Origin: a virus
Direction: 5' to 3' (one strand)
Virus record (IMG/VR): IMGVR_UViG_3300030098_005115
Location: 1 to 56,959 of that record
DNA length: 56,959 bases
The translations under genes were made by a program, and so were the position numbers. Below are positions 1 to 8,201 of the stretch, one piece after another (the stretch's first letter is position 1; each line of letters opens with the position of its first letter). Below the pieces are notes generated by a model. That model made no database searches. It was not told where the DNA came from and worked only from the letters and a program-made list of their open reading frames with translations.

Positions 1-278
1 TACTTCCATTGGTTTTCTCCTTTATTGTTTACACAAAATGTTTCTTCTGCTAAAATTCCTATTTTAAAATTGTCTAAATTTTCTGTTTCTTCAATATTGC
101 ATATATCTGGGGATAATTGATTTCTTTTTAAATGATCTTTTGCAATTTGCTCTGCTTTATCTTTTGATCTGGCATTAACAATCATTGTACTAAAATCAAC
201 ATAATATTGTTTAATGTCATCGTATAATTCGCTATCTGTTGGTCTAGCGTCTAGTTCCATATCATATCTACAAGGCAT
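1..278 (-). CDS. Hypothetical early protein, 3' end cut by the window edge
   Basis: An open leftward frame of 92 codons starts with ATG and runs off the left end without a stop. The product is acidic and probably soluble, with no motif I recognise. Its ATG overlaps the stop of the upstream gene (TAATG), which suggests translational coupling in a leftward operon. Function unknown. Confidence 0.6.
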   Translation of the reverse strand, partial: MPCRYDMELDARPTDSELYDDIKQYYVDFSTMIVNARSKDKAEQIAKDHLKRNQLSPDICNIEETENLDNFKIGILAEETFCVNNKGENQWK

Positions 279-442
279 TATTGTTGTCCATTTTTTATAA
301 ATTTTAAAACACTACCATAATCATCATTTATATTTGGTTTACATTTATCTGTATTAGTATAGATTTTTTCTAACAGCCACATAACTTCTTCTATTGGTTT
401 ATCGCTGTAAAGAACAATCCATCTTGCTATTTCTTTTATCAT
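278..442 (-). CDS. Hypothetical small protein, 54 aa
   Basis: A 54-codon leftward frame with an ATG start that ends in a TAATG overlap with the next gene. It begins MIKEIARWIVLYSDK and looks helical, with no transmembrane segment or known motif. The tight overlap with its downstream neighbour is the main reason to believe it is a gene. Confidence 0.5.
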   Translation of the reverse strand: MIKEIARWIVLYSDKPIEEVMWLLEKIYTNTDKCKPNINDDYGSVLKFIKNGQQ

Positions 443-501
443 ATATTAACCTTTTATCCTTTTTTTAATGTTAAAATATTTTATTTATTGCTATAATAAA
501 G

Positions 502-569
502 AGTAAGGCAATCTATGTGGGTTTTTGGCGTGCGGAGTCCAAAAAACATAAATTAAAGATTGCCTTACT
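502..569 (-). ncRNA. Candidate structured RNA with a GGACTCC motif (unit A copy)
   Basis: A perfect 13-bp inverted repeat (502-514 with 557-569) encloses two shorter nested stems: ATGT (515-518) with ACAT (546-549), and TTTTTGG (522-528) with CCAAAAA (539-545). The apical part contains GGAGTCC (534-540), read as GGACTCC on the leftward transcript. A similar element with the same motif lies at 31151-31226. It sits just downstream of, and slightly overlaps, the end of a leftward gene. It could be a structured RNA, a processing site or an elaborate terminator. Confidence 0.45.
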
Positions 570-903
570 TTAGTGTCAACTTAGTGGGGTAGGAAAAGGG
601 GGTAATTAATAATATTTTACCCCCTTTTAAAAACTTCCTACAATCATAAAGCACCAATATTAATTCTGACTCATTCCAAATACCATTTTTAAGGTTGTGT
701 ATCTTTTCTTTGTGGCAGTATTCACAATCAATCCAAGCCATTACAGATTTTTTAACTATACAAATTTCAGTTATTACACTTTTATATTTAGGATAATGCT
801 TTATTAGAAGTCTGTGCATTTCATAAGTAAATGTTGAGACTTCACAATCTTTTGACCATTCGCTGTGTTTTTCCCAATCAAAGGGCTGCAAGCAGTTTAA
901 CAT
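565..903 (-). CDS. Hypothetical early protein, 112 aa
   Basis: Leftward gene with an ATG start and a plausible upstream ribosome site (GGAGATAT). The protein has a CEYCHKEK segment, a possible half zinc-binding site, but no second CxxC, so I do not call a zinc finger. Its last 20 or so codons run through a perfect 12-bp hairpin (594-628), which is unusual for coding sequence and raises the possibility that the functional end lies earlier. Function unknown. Confidence 0.6.
   Translation of the reverse strand: MLNCLQPFDWEKHSEWSKDCEVSTFTYEMHRLLIKHYPKYKSVITEICIVKKSVMAWIDCEYCHKEKIHNLKNGIWNESELILVLYDCRKFLKGGKILLITPFSYPTKLTLK
594..628. terminator. Perfect 12-bp hairpin, probable bidirectional terminator
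   Basis: AAAAGGGGGTAA (594-605) pairs perfectly with TTACCCCCTTTT (617-628) across an 11-base loop. A C-rich stem flanked by A and T runs on both sides is the form of a Rho-independent terminator working in either direction. It lies inside the 3' end of a leftward reading frame. Confidence 0.6.
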
Positions 904-960
904 ATTTATATCTCCTGTATTTATTTATTATGTGTTTATTCGTTGAAATTTTATAGCCAG

Positions 961-1016
961 AAGGCTCTTTCTAAGTAAAGATGAAGTACACCTCAACTAT
1001 AATTAAAAAGAGCCTT
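961..1016. repeat. Intergenic inverted repeat with 10-bp stem
   Basis: AAGGCTCTTT (961-970) pairs perfectly with AAAGAGCCTT (1007-1016). On the leftward strand the loop holds a smaller possible stem, TGAGG with CTTCA closed by TGTA (one G-U pair). It falls between two leftward genes, touching the stop of the upstream one. There is no long U tract, so it could be a processing or attenuation structure rather than a classical terminator. Confidence 0.4.
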
Positions 1017-1219
1017 TAATTTCCGTATTTAAGTAACATATGTGCAGTTTTAAGTAGAATTCCTAATTCACTATCATTTTTATCAGGTATTTTTGATTTT
1101 ATTAATTTTTGAATTGCAACTAATGCTAGACGCCCTATACTATCGTTTGGTGCTTTTCGAATTTGTCCAACAACTTTTAATTCATCATAGTATGGTTCTG
1201 TTTTTAGATATAAGTCCAT
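1016..1219 (-). CDS. Hypothetical early protein, 67 aa
   Basis: Leftward ATG frame with AAAAAGGAGT just upstream, a good ribosome site. The product is a short, basic, helical protein beginning MDLYLKTEPYYDEL. No family recognised. It lies in the same leftward set as its neighbours and is followed by a hairpin. Confidence 0.6.
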   Translation of the reverse strand: MDLYLKTEPYYDELKVVGQIRKAPNDSIGRLALVAIQKLIKSKIPDKNDSELGILLKTAHMLLKYGN

Positions 1220-1284
1220 TGGTAACTCCTTTTTAGTGATTAGGGGAACTAATTAACATTATAATAATTAATTCCCCGATCAAT

Positions 1285-1386
1285 TTAGACATTAAAATCG
1301 TTAATCAAGCGATATCCTAACCATAGGTATAAAATAATCATAAAGATTATACGTTCCAGTGGTAAGGACATTATGTGTTCAAGCAT
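1285..1386 (-). CDS. Small membrane peptide, 33 aa
   Basis: A 33-codon leftward ATG frame whose start overlaps the end of the upstream 46-aa gene by 16 bases. Residues about 12-25 (ERIIFMIILYLWLGY region) form one hydrophobic segment, so a single-pass membrane peptide is likely. Comparable tiny membrane peptides occur in the unit-B early block. Function unknown. Confidence 0.4.
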   Translation of the reverse strand: MLEHIMSLPLERIIFMIILYLWLGYRLINDFNV

Positions 1387-1511
1387 TTTTCTCTAACTCT
1401 GTGTATTGCCTGAAATAGATTAACATACTTTGATCTTTTTACTTCTACCACTGTACCGTTGGTTAAGATGAAATGCCAAAAGTTTGTATTTTTTAATATA
1501 TTTCGAATCAT
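1371..1511 (-). CDS. Hypothetical small protein, 46 aa
   Basis: Leftward ATG frame of 46 codons with GGAAAAATCC just upstream. The product is basic (pattern VEVKRSKYVNLFQAIHRVRE) and may bind nucleic acid, but that is only a composition-based guess. It overlaps the following membrane-peptide gene. Confidence 0.45.
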   Translation of the reverse strand: MIRNILKNTNFWHFILTNGTVVEVKRSKYVNLFQAIHRVREKCLNT

Positions 1512-1580
1512 GGATTTTTCCTTATTTCTATTTTTTTCTATGCACCTTTTTTTAAAGTGCGGTTTTATTTTGCATGGATT

Positions 1581-1610
1581 AAAAAAGGGGATAGTCGTTA
1601 AACTACCCCC
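1581..1610 (-). terminator. Rho-independent terminator of the leftward 118-aa gene
   Basis: GGGGATAGT (1587-1595) pairs with ACTACCCCC (1602-1610) with one mismatch and a six-base loop. On the leftward strand the stem is followed by six T residues (A run at 1581-1586). This is the classical terminator form, placed right after the stop of the leftward gene at 1630. Confidence 0.75.
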
Positions 1611-1629
1611 AGGAAGAGACGATTAGCCT

Positions 1630-1986
1630 CTATCGATTGAGTTTGGCAAGAGCGCTTGCAAACCCCGCTAATGTGGTACGCCTAGATGGTTCCTTGGTGA
1701 AACTAACTCTAAAGGATGTAACCACAGCACCGGTACGTCTATTCACTCTTTCAACCGAACCAGATGTTACGTTACCTTTCCAATCAATCTGCTCTTTCAA
1801 GGAAGTCATTTGTTCCACGATTGCAGGCGTACTGGATTCATCTTCAAACCAAGCTGTGACAGAAGCCGATTTATCCAATATATCCAGTTGTTCCTCTGGA
1901 GTATGATCTTCAAAAGGTTTCTGGAGCTTTAGTGGTTGAAAAGCATTCCGTAAAAACTCTGAGAATGTTAGTTGTATGATATTCAT
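1630..1986 (-). CDS. Hypothetical early protein, 118 aa
   Basis: Leftward gene starting ATG with AAAGGATAAAAC upstream as ribosome site, ending just before a clear terminator. The product is a soluble mixed alpha/beta protein. The C-terminal half has a pattern that looks like a small beta-rich fold (TGAVVTSFRVSFTKE). It is the first leftward gene after the unit-A divergent region, so it is likely transcribed early. A rightward open frame on the opposite strand (1637-1906) is a shadow. Function unknown. Confidence 0.6.
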   Translation of the reverse strand: MNIIQLTFSEFLRNAFQPLKLQKPFEDHTPEEQLDILDKSASVTAWFEDESSTPAIVEQMTSLKEQIDWKGNVTSGSVERVNRRTGAVVTSFRVSFTKEPSRRTTLAGFASALAKLNR

Positions 1987-2204
1987 TGTTTTATCCTTTG
2001 TTATTTGTTATTGATTAACTATCCGTTGCTCAACAAGGGCTGAGCCTACTGAGATATCCACACCGGTTTTTTCAACGAAATCTGGGTGGATAGCCAGTAA
2101 GGCGAAGGGGGTCGGGGTACTGTATATCTCCCCCGCACATTACACGTCTATTTTTTAAAAATGCCCTGTAGAGAGCCAGAGGGGTAAAAAGTTATCTTAT
2201 AACC
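1987..2204. promoter_or_regulatory. Unit-A divergent intergenic region, left part
   Basis: This non-coding stretch separates the leftward and rightward genes of unit A and is richer in G and C than its surroundings. It contains TATCCAC and GTGGATA as an inverted pair (near 2057 and 2090) and GGGGG with CCCCC as another (near 2107 and 2132), with a TACTGTATA site between the latter. Divergent promoters should lie here. I cannot place -35/-10 boxes with confidence. Confidence 0.4.
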
Positions 2205-2405
2205 ATGTATTTTAAGGATTTACCTCCCATTGAACGATTTAACCCGAAAACGGGAAAATTTGAACAAGTTTCCAGTATTGTCCATGATGAGGCTATGCGG
2301 ATTTGTGCTATCTTTAAAGCAGAAGAGGAGATTTACGATAGAATCGAAGAAACAGAAAATTGGAAAAAAAACATCCGTGGGGTGATGCACATTGAATACA
2401 ATTAA
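2205..2405 (+). CDS. Hypothetical protein, 66 aa, first rightward gene of unit A
   Basis: Rightward ATG frame that begins the late-direction genes, followed by an array of TATACTGTATA sites and then TerS. The product is charged and soluble (pattern FNPKTGKFEQVSS, then an acidic helix). It resembles no family known to me. Position directly before TerS suggests a regulator or a packaging accessory, but this is inference only. A comparable small gene (40618) precedes TerS in unit B without clear sequence similarity. Confidence 0.55.
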   Translation: MYFKDLPPIERFNPKTGKFEQVSSIVHDEAMRICAIFKAEEEIYDRIEETENWKKNIRGVMHIEYN

Positions 2406-2410
2406 AAATG

Positions 2411-2530
2411 CACGGATTATTATACTGTATATCTATACTGTATACTATATATACAGTAAAATATAATAAACAGTATATGAATACAAGTTATTTTATTAAG
2501 TATACAGTATATAGGTAAACAGTATAGGTA
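2411..2530. promoter_or_regulatory. Array of TATACTGTATA-type dyad sites upstream of TerS (unit A)
   Basis: About 120 bases contain repeated TATACTGTATA, TATACAGTATA and close variants (CAGTATATG, CTGTATATG) in both orientations. Each is nearly palindromic, as expected for dimeric repressor or activator operators. They lie between the first rightward gene and TerS. A further copy (TACTGTATAT) occurs near 2120. Low-complexity AT sequence could produce some of this by chance. Confidence 0.5.
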
Positions 2531-2538
2531 GTCTGTAT

Positions 2539-3354
2539 ATGGATTTTATTACTCGAAAATTTAAAAAAAATAATTTCAAAAAAGTCACTTACCCGATTTA
2601 CACTCAAGAAGAAGCTAACACCAAAGAAATCGAATACAAAGCTTGGAGAGAATGTCAGGTAGGTGACTTTGGTCTTTCCGATGATGGGTACGTTGCTGAA
2701 TGTATTTACCGGAAAGAGTACAAAGACCAAGAACAATTAACCTTTCCGTTTGGAAGACAATGGGTAAAAGGAAAAACATTATTAAAATACCTTCCGCATA
2801 AAGAAAGCGGTGAATACACTCAAGTAGGTACAAAGACATGGGTAGAAAGAGAAGCGGGAACTACTCGTACAAAAAATGCCGTAAAAGCGTATGCAGATAT
2901 GATGTTAGGTGGTCATCGAATTGATTGGGGTCTTATTGGAAAAATCTATCGAAGCGATCAGGAACGACCAGATTTAACTGCCAAACGGTTATTTAAACAG
3001 GAAAGGATACAAAAAATGCTAGATGATGAAATACAAAAAGCATTAGATACGAGAGGTATTTCACAAGGGGATGTATTGGATATGATTCTAGGAGGGATTG
3101 AAATAGCAAAAGAAAACAAAGATGCTTCTAATATGCTTCGAGGAGCAGAGCAATTTGTTAGAATCCTAGATATGTTGCCTAAAAAATCAACACAAACCGA
3201 TACAGTGCAATTGGATATGACAAGTACAATATTGGATAAGATTGCCAAGGAAGAAAAAAAGAGTCTGAAAATGTCTCAGAAAAAGGAGTTAATACTTGGA
3301 AACGGAAACAATAAAGAAAGCAATCATCAAAAAAGTAGTAGTCATTCAGTCTGA
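2539..3354 (+). CDS. Terminase small subunit (unit A)
   Basis: Predicted DNA-recognition subunit that brings phage DNA to the large terminase. The call rests on position directly before TerL and on the C-terminal half (about residues 110-230), which has the helical pattern of small terminases: a helix-turn-helix-like stretch, then an oligomerising segment (ALDTRGISQGDVLDMI, EIAKENKD). The N-terminal 100 residues form an extra domain with WxxCQVGDFGLSDDGY. The second TerS in the window shares that domain (pattern WRKAEEGQWCFSDDG). At 271 aa it is longer than typical small terminases because of this domain. The start is ATG immediately after the operator-like array, with no strong ribosome site. 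Confidence 0.75.
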   Translation: MDFITRKFKKNNFKKVTYPIYTQEEANTKEIEYKAWRECQVGDFGLSDDGYVAECIYRKEYKDQEQLTFPFGRQWVKGKTLLKYLPHKESGEYTQVGTKTWVEREAGTTRTKNAVKAYADMMLGGHRIDWGLIGKIYRSDQERPDLTAKRLFKQERIQKMLDDEIQKALDTRGISQGDVLDMILGGIEIAKENKDASNMLRGAEQFVRILDMLPKKSTQTDTVQLDMTSTILDKIAKEEKKSLKMSQKKELILGNGNNKESNHQKSSSHSV

Positions 3355-3472
3355 TACGGATAATAAAGAAACGCTAAATACGTTTCTGAAAGTATTAAAA
3401 GACGTAGCGGAAGACATGGGTTTAACTGTAACCGATGGAGATATGGAATATTTACTGGGATCGGATTATTGA
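3296..3472 (+). CDS. Small protein between TerS and TerL, TTG start
   Basis: A 58-codon frame in a different phase, overlapping the end of TerS. It starts with TTG preceded by AAAAAGGAG at good spacing, and its TGA stop overlaps the TTG start of TerL (TATTGA). The product ends in an acidic segment (VTDGDMEYLLGSDY). Both overlaps suggest coupled translation in the order TerS, this gene, TerL. Function unknown. Confidence 0.55.
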   Translation: METETIKKAIIKKVVVIQSDTDNKETLNTFLKVLKDVAEDMGLTVTDGDMEYLLGSDY

Positions 3473-4962
3473 AAACAGAACAAATACGGATTATTCAAAA
3501 ACTCAGGCACGATATGATGATGTTTGGAAAAGTCTGTATGCCCAATATGTTTTCTGCCGAATCTCCCGATTTTCACTATGATATTGCCAAATACCTTTCC
3601 AATCCCAATGTAAAACAATTAAATATTGTTGCTCCCAGAGGTCATGCAAAGTCTTCGATTGTAGGAGGAATCTTCCCGTTACATCACTTGATGTTTGGTG
3701 AAGGTCAAAAGTTAATTGTTCTTGTATCCAGAACTCAGGATCATGCGGTAAAGCTACTGGGTCTGTTAAAAGATACCATGGATTTTTCAGAAACATTTCG
3801 ATCTTTGTTTGGGTATTGGGGAAACCATAGTGCTAAAAGCTGGTCTAAGTCTGAAATTGAATTAAAAGATGGGTCTATGGTTATCTGCAAAGGTACGGGT
3901 CAGCAGTTACGGGGTATAAAAGTAGGAAATCAGCGACCTACATTGATTATTGTAGATGATCCAGAAGACGAAAATAACACCAAAACTGCGGAAGCCATGG
4001 AAAATAACCTTCGTTGGCTTTTGCAAAGTGCGGTTCCTTCTTTAGATCCCATGAAAGGGAGAATTGTAATCATTGGTACTCCTCAACACCAACGGTGTTT
4101 GGTAGAAACACTAAAAGAAATGCACGGATGGAAAAATCTAACCTTTAAACCAGACTTTGTAAATAATGTTTCTTTATGGGAAGACTGGTGGAGTATTGAA
4201 AAATTATTACAAAAAAAGAAAGAACTGGAGTCTATTAATCGATTATCGGTGTTTTACCGTGAATATGCCTGTGAAATTGTAGGCGATGAAGACCAGCTCT
4301 TTAAAATGGAAAACATTAAACACTATGAAGGGAAGTTTTTTCGGAAAAAAGGAAAAAGTTTTTTACATATCACCAGTTTAAATGGGGAAAAATGCGATAA
4401 AATTGTTCCTATTAATGTATTTACGGGTGTTGATCCAGCTTCAAGCGTAAAACGAGGTGCTGATTATTCTGTTATTTTTAATTTAGCAGTAGATGACAAC
4501 GAAAACAGGTATGCTTTGCCCTATTATCGTAAACACGCTACTCCACTAGAGTTAGCTGAGGCTATTGTCAGTAATTTTAGAAGATTTCGATCCGAAAAAA
4601 CACGAATTGAGTCTGTTGGTTATCAGGAAATGCTTCGAGAATACGTATTAAAACGATCCAGAGACGAAAATCTATTCATTCCTGGATTAAATATTAAAGA
4701 AAACCCTAGAAATTCCAAAAGCAACCGTCTGGAGTCTTTACAACCTATATTTGCAAACAATCAGATGCACATTTTAGAAAAACAACAAGATCTGGTGAAT
4801 GAATTGCTTTTATTTCCAAGAGGAAAGCACGATGACTTATTAGATGGGTTATATTATAGCAACAAAGGATCCTACGCCCCACATCATAGCTCTGACGATG
4901 CAGATGCCCCTTTATTGACAAAAGTAAGAAGACTTGTTACTGCAGACTGGCAAATTGCATAA
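3469..4962 (+). CDS. terL: Terminase large subunit (unit A)
   Basis: ATP-driven DNA packaging motor and headful nuclease. The Walker A motif APRGHAKSS is at residues about 55-63 and Walker B LIIVDDPED at about 159-167. The C-terminal RNase-H-like nuclease has GVDPASS (Asp323) and GADYS (Asp333) and ends with the HDDLLDGLYY motif near 465. At 497 aa the length is normal. The best start is TTG overlapping the stop of the preceding small gene. An ATG start would fall downstream and cost N-terminal sequence. Arg is mostly CGA or AGA. A distant paralogue lies at 43180. Confidence 0.93.
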   Translation: MKTEQIRIIQKLRHDMMMFGKVCMPNMFSAESPDFHYDIAKYLSNPNVKQLNIVAPRGHAKSSIVGGIFPLHHLMFGEGQKLIVLVSRTQDHAVKLLGLLKDTMDFSETFRSLFGYWGNHSAKSWSKSEIELKDGSMVICKGTGQQLRGIKVGNQRPTLIIVDDPEDENNTKTAEAMENNLRWLLQSAVPSLDPMKGRIVIIGTPQHQRCLVETLKEMHGWKNLTFKPDFVNNVSLWEDWWSIEKLLQKKKELESINRLSVFYREYACEIVGDEDQLFKMENIKHYEGKFFRKKGKSFLHITSLNGEKCDKIVPINVFTGVDPASSVKRGADYSVIFNLAVDDNENRYALPYYRKHATPLELAEAIVSNFRRFRSEKTRIESVGYQEMLREYVLKRSRDENLFIPGLNIKENPRNSKSNRLESLQPIFANNQMHILEKQQDLVNELLLFPRGKHDDLLDGLYYSNKGSYAPHHSSDDADAPLLTKVRRLVTADWQIA

Positions 4963-5026
4963 AACTCCCTGTTGAGAAGAGCGAATGTAATTTTATAATA
5001 TCACTACCGTAATTCAGACGGTACCT

Positions 5027-7195
5027 ATGGCACACAACAAGCATCCTGAAGTCGCTAAATCAGAACGCTTATTAGACAACTATCATGAAAACCGATCCAC
5101 GTGGGCAATGCAAGCCATGGAGGATGACGAGTTTCGCAATAATCAGCAATGGAAACGAGAGCATAAAGACGTACTTGCTGCTCGATCTCAAGTGCCTATT
5201 GTTGATAATATCATTTATCCCGCAGTTGAACAGGCAAAAGCCTTACTGACTGCAAACAAACCAAAATTTCAATCTACTGGCAGAGATGATTCTGACGGAA
5301 AAGTCGGTAGACTGTTTTCAGATATTATGGCATATATATGGGATGTATCTAGTGGGAATGTAGAGCTAAAACAAGTAGTAGACGACTACTACGTAAAAGG
5401 TATGGGGGTCATGCAAACCTATGTTGATGGTATGGCTGATTTTGGTAAAGGTGAAGTGAAGATAAAAAGCATCGACCCCCTAGACCTTTATTTAGATCCA
5501 AATGCCAAAGATCCTTTTGCTCGAGATTCAGCGTGTATGATTATTTCTAAACGAATTACCGATGAGCAAATAAAAACTATTTATCCTTTTTTAACCGATC
5601 AGTTAGAGAATATGATGACTTCTTCATCAAACAATCGGTATCCTTCTACAAATCGAGACGGTTCAGAAGATCAACAGATTGGCCCAACAGAAGATGAAGA
5701 TGGATATTATCGTAATTATGAAATTATTGATCGATATGAAAAAATAAAACTTCCTTACTACCATTTGCTGGATTCCCTTACGGGAGAGGAAAACATTATG
5801 AACGAAGATGGATTTAATGAGTTTCTGTCAGAACCAGCGATATTTATGGATACAGCAAATGGAACACAAGCTGTTACTGAAGATAAAGCAGTAATGGAAC
5901 TTCTTCAAATATATGAAACGACTGGTGGAGTATATCATATGATGCCAGATCCCGTAACTGGGCAACCTAAAATAATGCCCGGAGAAGAACACGAAGGAGC
6001 TATTCCAAATAGCACAACTACGTTACGACCTGTGACCAATCAAGAAATGATTGAAATGGGAGTTGTTATTTTAAATGAAGTAATGGTAGACCGAATTCAG
6101 CGTATTTTGTCTGTTGGTGGTATTTTGGTAGATAATTCAATTATGGACATAGATAACTATCCTATTGTTCCATTAATGAACAGACACAATAGAAATCCCT
6201 ATCCCATGAGCGATGTTCGATTTGTAAAGCCAATTCAGGAATATATCAACAAACTGACTTCTTTAATTATTGCTCACGCTTCAAGTTCTACAAATACAAA
6301 GTTATTAATTCCCAGAGGATCGATGGATCGAAAGCAATTAGAAGAAGAATGGAGTAGAGCTGGAACAGGGGTTATTGAATACGATCCAGAACTGGGGCAA
6401 CCTATTGTAGCGGGCCCAATACCGTTGCCTAATGAGTTATACAAAAACAAAGAAGATGCCAAAATGAGTATTTATCACATTCTTGGTATTCATCCTTTGT
6501 CTCAGGGGGATCCTGGGTCTGCTCCACAAACCTACAAGGGAACAGTTGCTATTGATGAATATGCTCAACGAAGAATTAAATCAAAATTAGATGATATTGA
6601 TGGGATGTTAAATCAAATTGGCAAAATAGTAATTCAATTAATTCAACAGACCTATACGGATCAAAAATTAATTCAATTAATGAAACCAGACGGAAGAACA
6701 AGTGAAGCGTTACTAAACAAACCCGTATATGATGATTTTACGGGAGAATTAGCAGGAAGAATAAATGACGTTACTATCGGGAAATACGATCTCATTGTTG
6801 TTAGCGGTTCTACACTTCCATCAAACCGTTGGGCAAGATTTGATTACTATATGCAATTATATCAAGCTGGTATTATTGATCAAGTGGAAGTACTTCAGCA
6901 AACAGAAGTAGCTGATACTGAAGGAGTATTGGAAAGAACTTCTCTCCTTCAGCAACAACAACAAATGATACAGCAATTACAAGAAGAATTAAAACGAACT
7001 AGAGGTGATTTACAAACCTCAGAACGTGAAAGCGTACACGATAAAAAACGTGTAGAAATAGAAAAATTTAAACGTCAGTTAGGTCGAGCAAGTGATAAAA
7101 CTGCAAAAGCAGTTGAATTATATGAAGCTCGTCTAAATGATCAACTAAAAATGGAACGGAATGACGAAGCAGAAACTCCGGTTGCTGTCAGCTAG
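5027..7195 (+). CDS. Portal protein (unit A)
   Basis: Dodecameric portal through which DNA enters and leaves the head. Evidence is its position after TerL, its length (722 aa, in the range of podovirus P22-type portals), and clear colinearity with the portal at 46932. Shared segments include FRNNQQWK / FYLGNHF near the N-terminus, GMGVMQTYVDG / GMGYLYAYIDS, YPIVPLMNRH / YPIVPLPNIW and GSTLPSNRWA / GSTMPSNKWA. The C-terminus (about 640-700) is a Gln-rich coiled coil, as in P22-like barrels. It is longer than unit B's mainly through an insertion around residues 270-340. No AGG arginine codons were found on a hand count. Confidence 0.88.
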   Translation: MAHNKHPEVAKSERLLDNYHENRSTWAMQAMEDDEFRNNQQWKREHKDVLAARSQVPIVDNIIYPAVEQAKALLTANKPKFQSTGRDDSDGKVGRLFSDIMAYIWDVSSGNVELKQVVDDYYVKGMGVMQTYVDGMADFGKGEVKIKSIDPLDLYLDPNAKDPFARDSACMIISKRITDEQIKTIYPFLTDQLENMMTSSSNNRYPSTNRDGSEDQQIGPTEDEDGYYRNYEIIDRYEKIKLPYYHLLDSLTGEENIMNEDGFNEFLSEPAIFMDTANGTQAVTEDKAVMELLQIYETTGGVYHMMPDPVTGQPKIMPGEEHEGAIPNSTTTLRPVTNQEMIEMGVVILNEVMVDRIQRILSVGGILVDNSIMDIDNYPIVPLMNRHNRNPYPMSDVRFVKPIQEYINKLTSLIIAHASSSTNTKLLIPRGSMDRKQLEEEWSRAGTGVIEYDPELGQPIVAGPIPLPNELYKNKEDAKMSIYHILGIHPLSQGDPGSAPQTYKGTVAIDEYAQRRIKSKLDDIDGMLNQIGKIVIQLIQQTYTDQKLIQLMKPDGRTSEALLNKPVYDDFTGELAGRINDVTIGKYDLIVVSGSTLPSNRWARFDYYMQLYQAGIIDQVEVLQQTEVADTEGVLERTSLLQQQQQMIQQLQEELKRTRGDLQTSERESVHDKKRVEIEKFKRQLGRASDKTAKAVELYEARLNDQLKMERNDEAETPVAVS

Positions 7196-7217
7196 ACAAA
7201 TCGGATAGGAGAATAAG

Positions 7218-8135
7218 ATGGAACAACAAGTACAGGATGTCGTTGCTGAGGAAACTACAAACGACACAATAGTTGAAGAGAACGCAACTGACGTTCTAGA
7301 ACCGTTTAGTCCAGATTTCAATCCTGAAACGGGACAATTTACGGGAAACGAAAAGGTTGCATCTGAGCAACCTGTAGCTGATCAAGAGGTTCAGCCTCAA
7401 GAAAACCGCTACGAATATTGGCAAAGTAAATACGATCAGAAGGCGAGTGAGTACAACCAAATGGAACAACGGATTAAAGAACTGGAAAATGTGGAGCCAA
7501 TTGCAAAACATATCCAGGAAAATCCTTGGGTTTTAGATAACGTTGCATCATCACTCTCTGGTAACACCCCTAAGGTTGCCGGTCAATCCGAATCTCAGGG
7601 CTTACCAAAGAAACCCGAAAGACCTAATAAGCCAAGTAATTATGATCCATCAGAAGCGTACATGGATCCTGAATCTGCGAGTTTTAAATATCGTGATTCT
7701 TTAGACAACTACCGTGAAGAATTGGTTAGCTACCAAGAAAACATGGAAAATTATCGTCAAAAAGAAGCCGATAGGCAGTATCAACTGCAACAACAAAGAC
7801 AGAATGAGGAAATGGCTAAACAACAACAATTAGCGATGGCAAATAATTTAGTAAATAGTTACGGCTACACTCCGGAAAAAGCTAGTGATTTTATTAAATA
7901 TTATTCATCGCCAGATAGCGTTTCGCTAGAAAACCTTGTTGCTTTAGACAGACTAAGAAATGCTCCAAGTACAGCAGAAGTGGATACGAGGCAAAAAGCT
8001 GAGATGATGAAGAATCGTCAGAATAGAGTAAATATTCCCCCTCCTCCAAGTGTAGGCGGTGGTGAGAATCAACCACAATACTCTGATGAAGATTTATTTA
8101 ACCTTGGTTTAATGCAAAAAAAACGAAATGCTTAA
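7218..8135 (+). CDS. Scaffold-like protein (unit A)
   Basis: Acidic, Gln- and Glu-rich, largely coiled-coil protein of 305 aa placed between portal and capsid, the standard position of the internal scaffold that templates head assembly and is then lost. It starts ATG with a GATAGGAGAATAAG ribosome site. An EYWQSKYDQKASEYNQME helix (about 70-90) corresponds to the ESKKFQSMYDRAQAENAKL helix in the unit-B scaffold, and both have a KQQQ-rich helix followed by GYTPEKASDF / YKMSDNEIRDF. No protease motif was seen. Confidence 0.8.
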   Translation: MEQQVQDVVAEETTNDTIVEENATDVLEPFSPDFNPETGQFTGNEKVASEQPVADQEVQPQENRYEYWQSKYDQKASEYNQMEQRIKELENVEPIAKHIQENPWVLDNVASSLSGNTPKVAGQSESQGLPKKPERPNKPSNYDPSEAYMDPESASFKYRDSLDNYREELVSYQENMENYRQKEADRQYQLQQQRQNEEMAKQQQLAMANNLVNSYGYTPEKASDFIKYYSSPDSVSLENLVALDRLRNAPSTAEVDTRQKAEMMKNRQNRVNIPPPPSVGGGENQPQYSDEDLFNLGLMQKKRNA

Positions 8136-8201
8136 TTAAATAATTTAGAGCAACTCAATACAATAGAATTTGAGTTCCTCTGAATTTAGGAGGGTAAATA
8201 A

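Noticed and set aside
1637-1906. Rightward 89-aa open frame
   Set aside because: It lies antisense within the leftward 118-aa gene, which has a ribosome site and a proper terminator. The rightward frame has neither.
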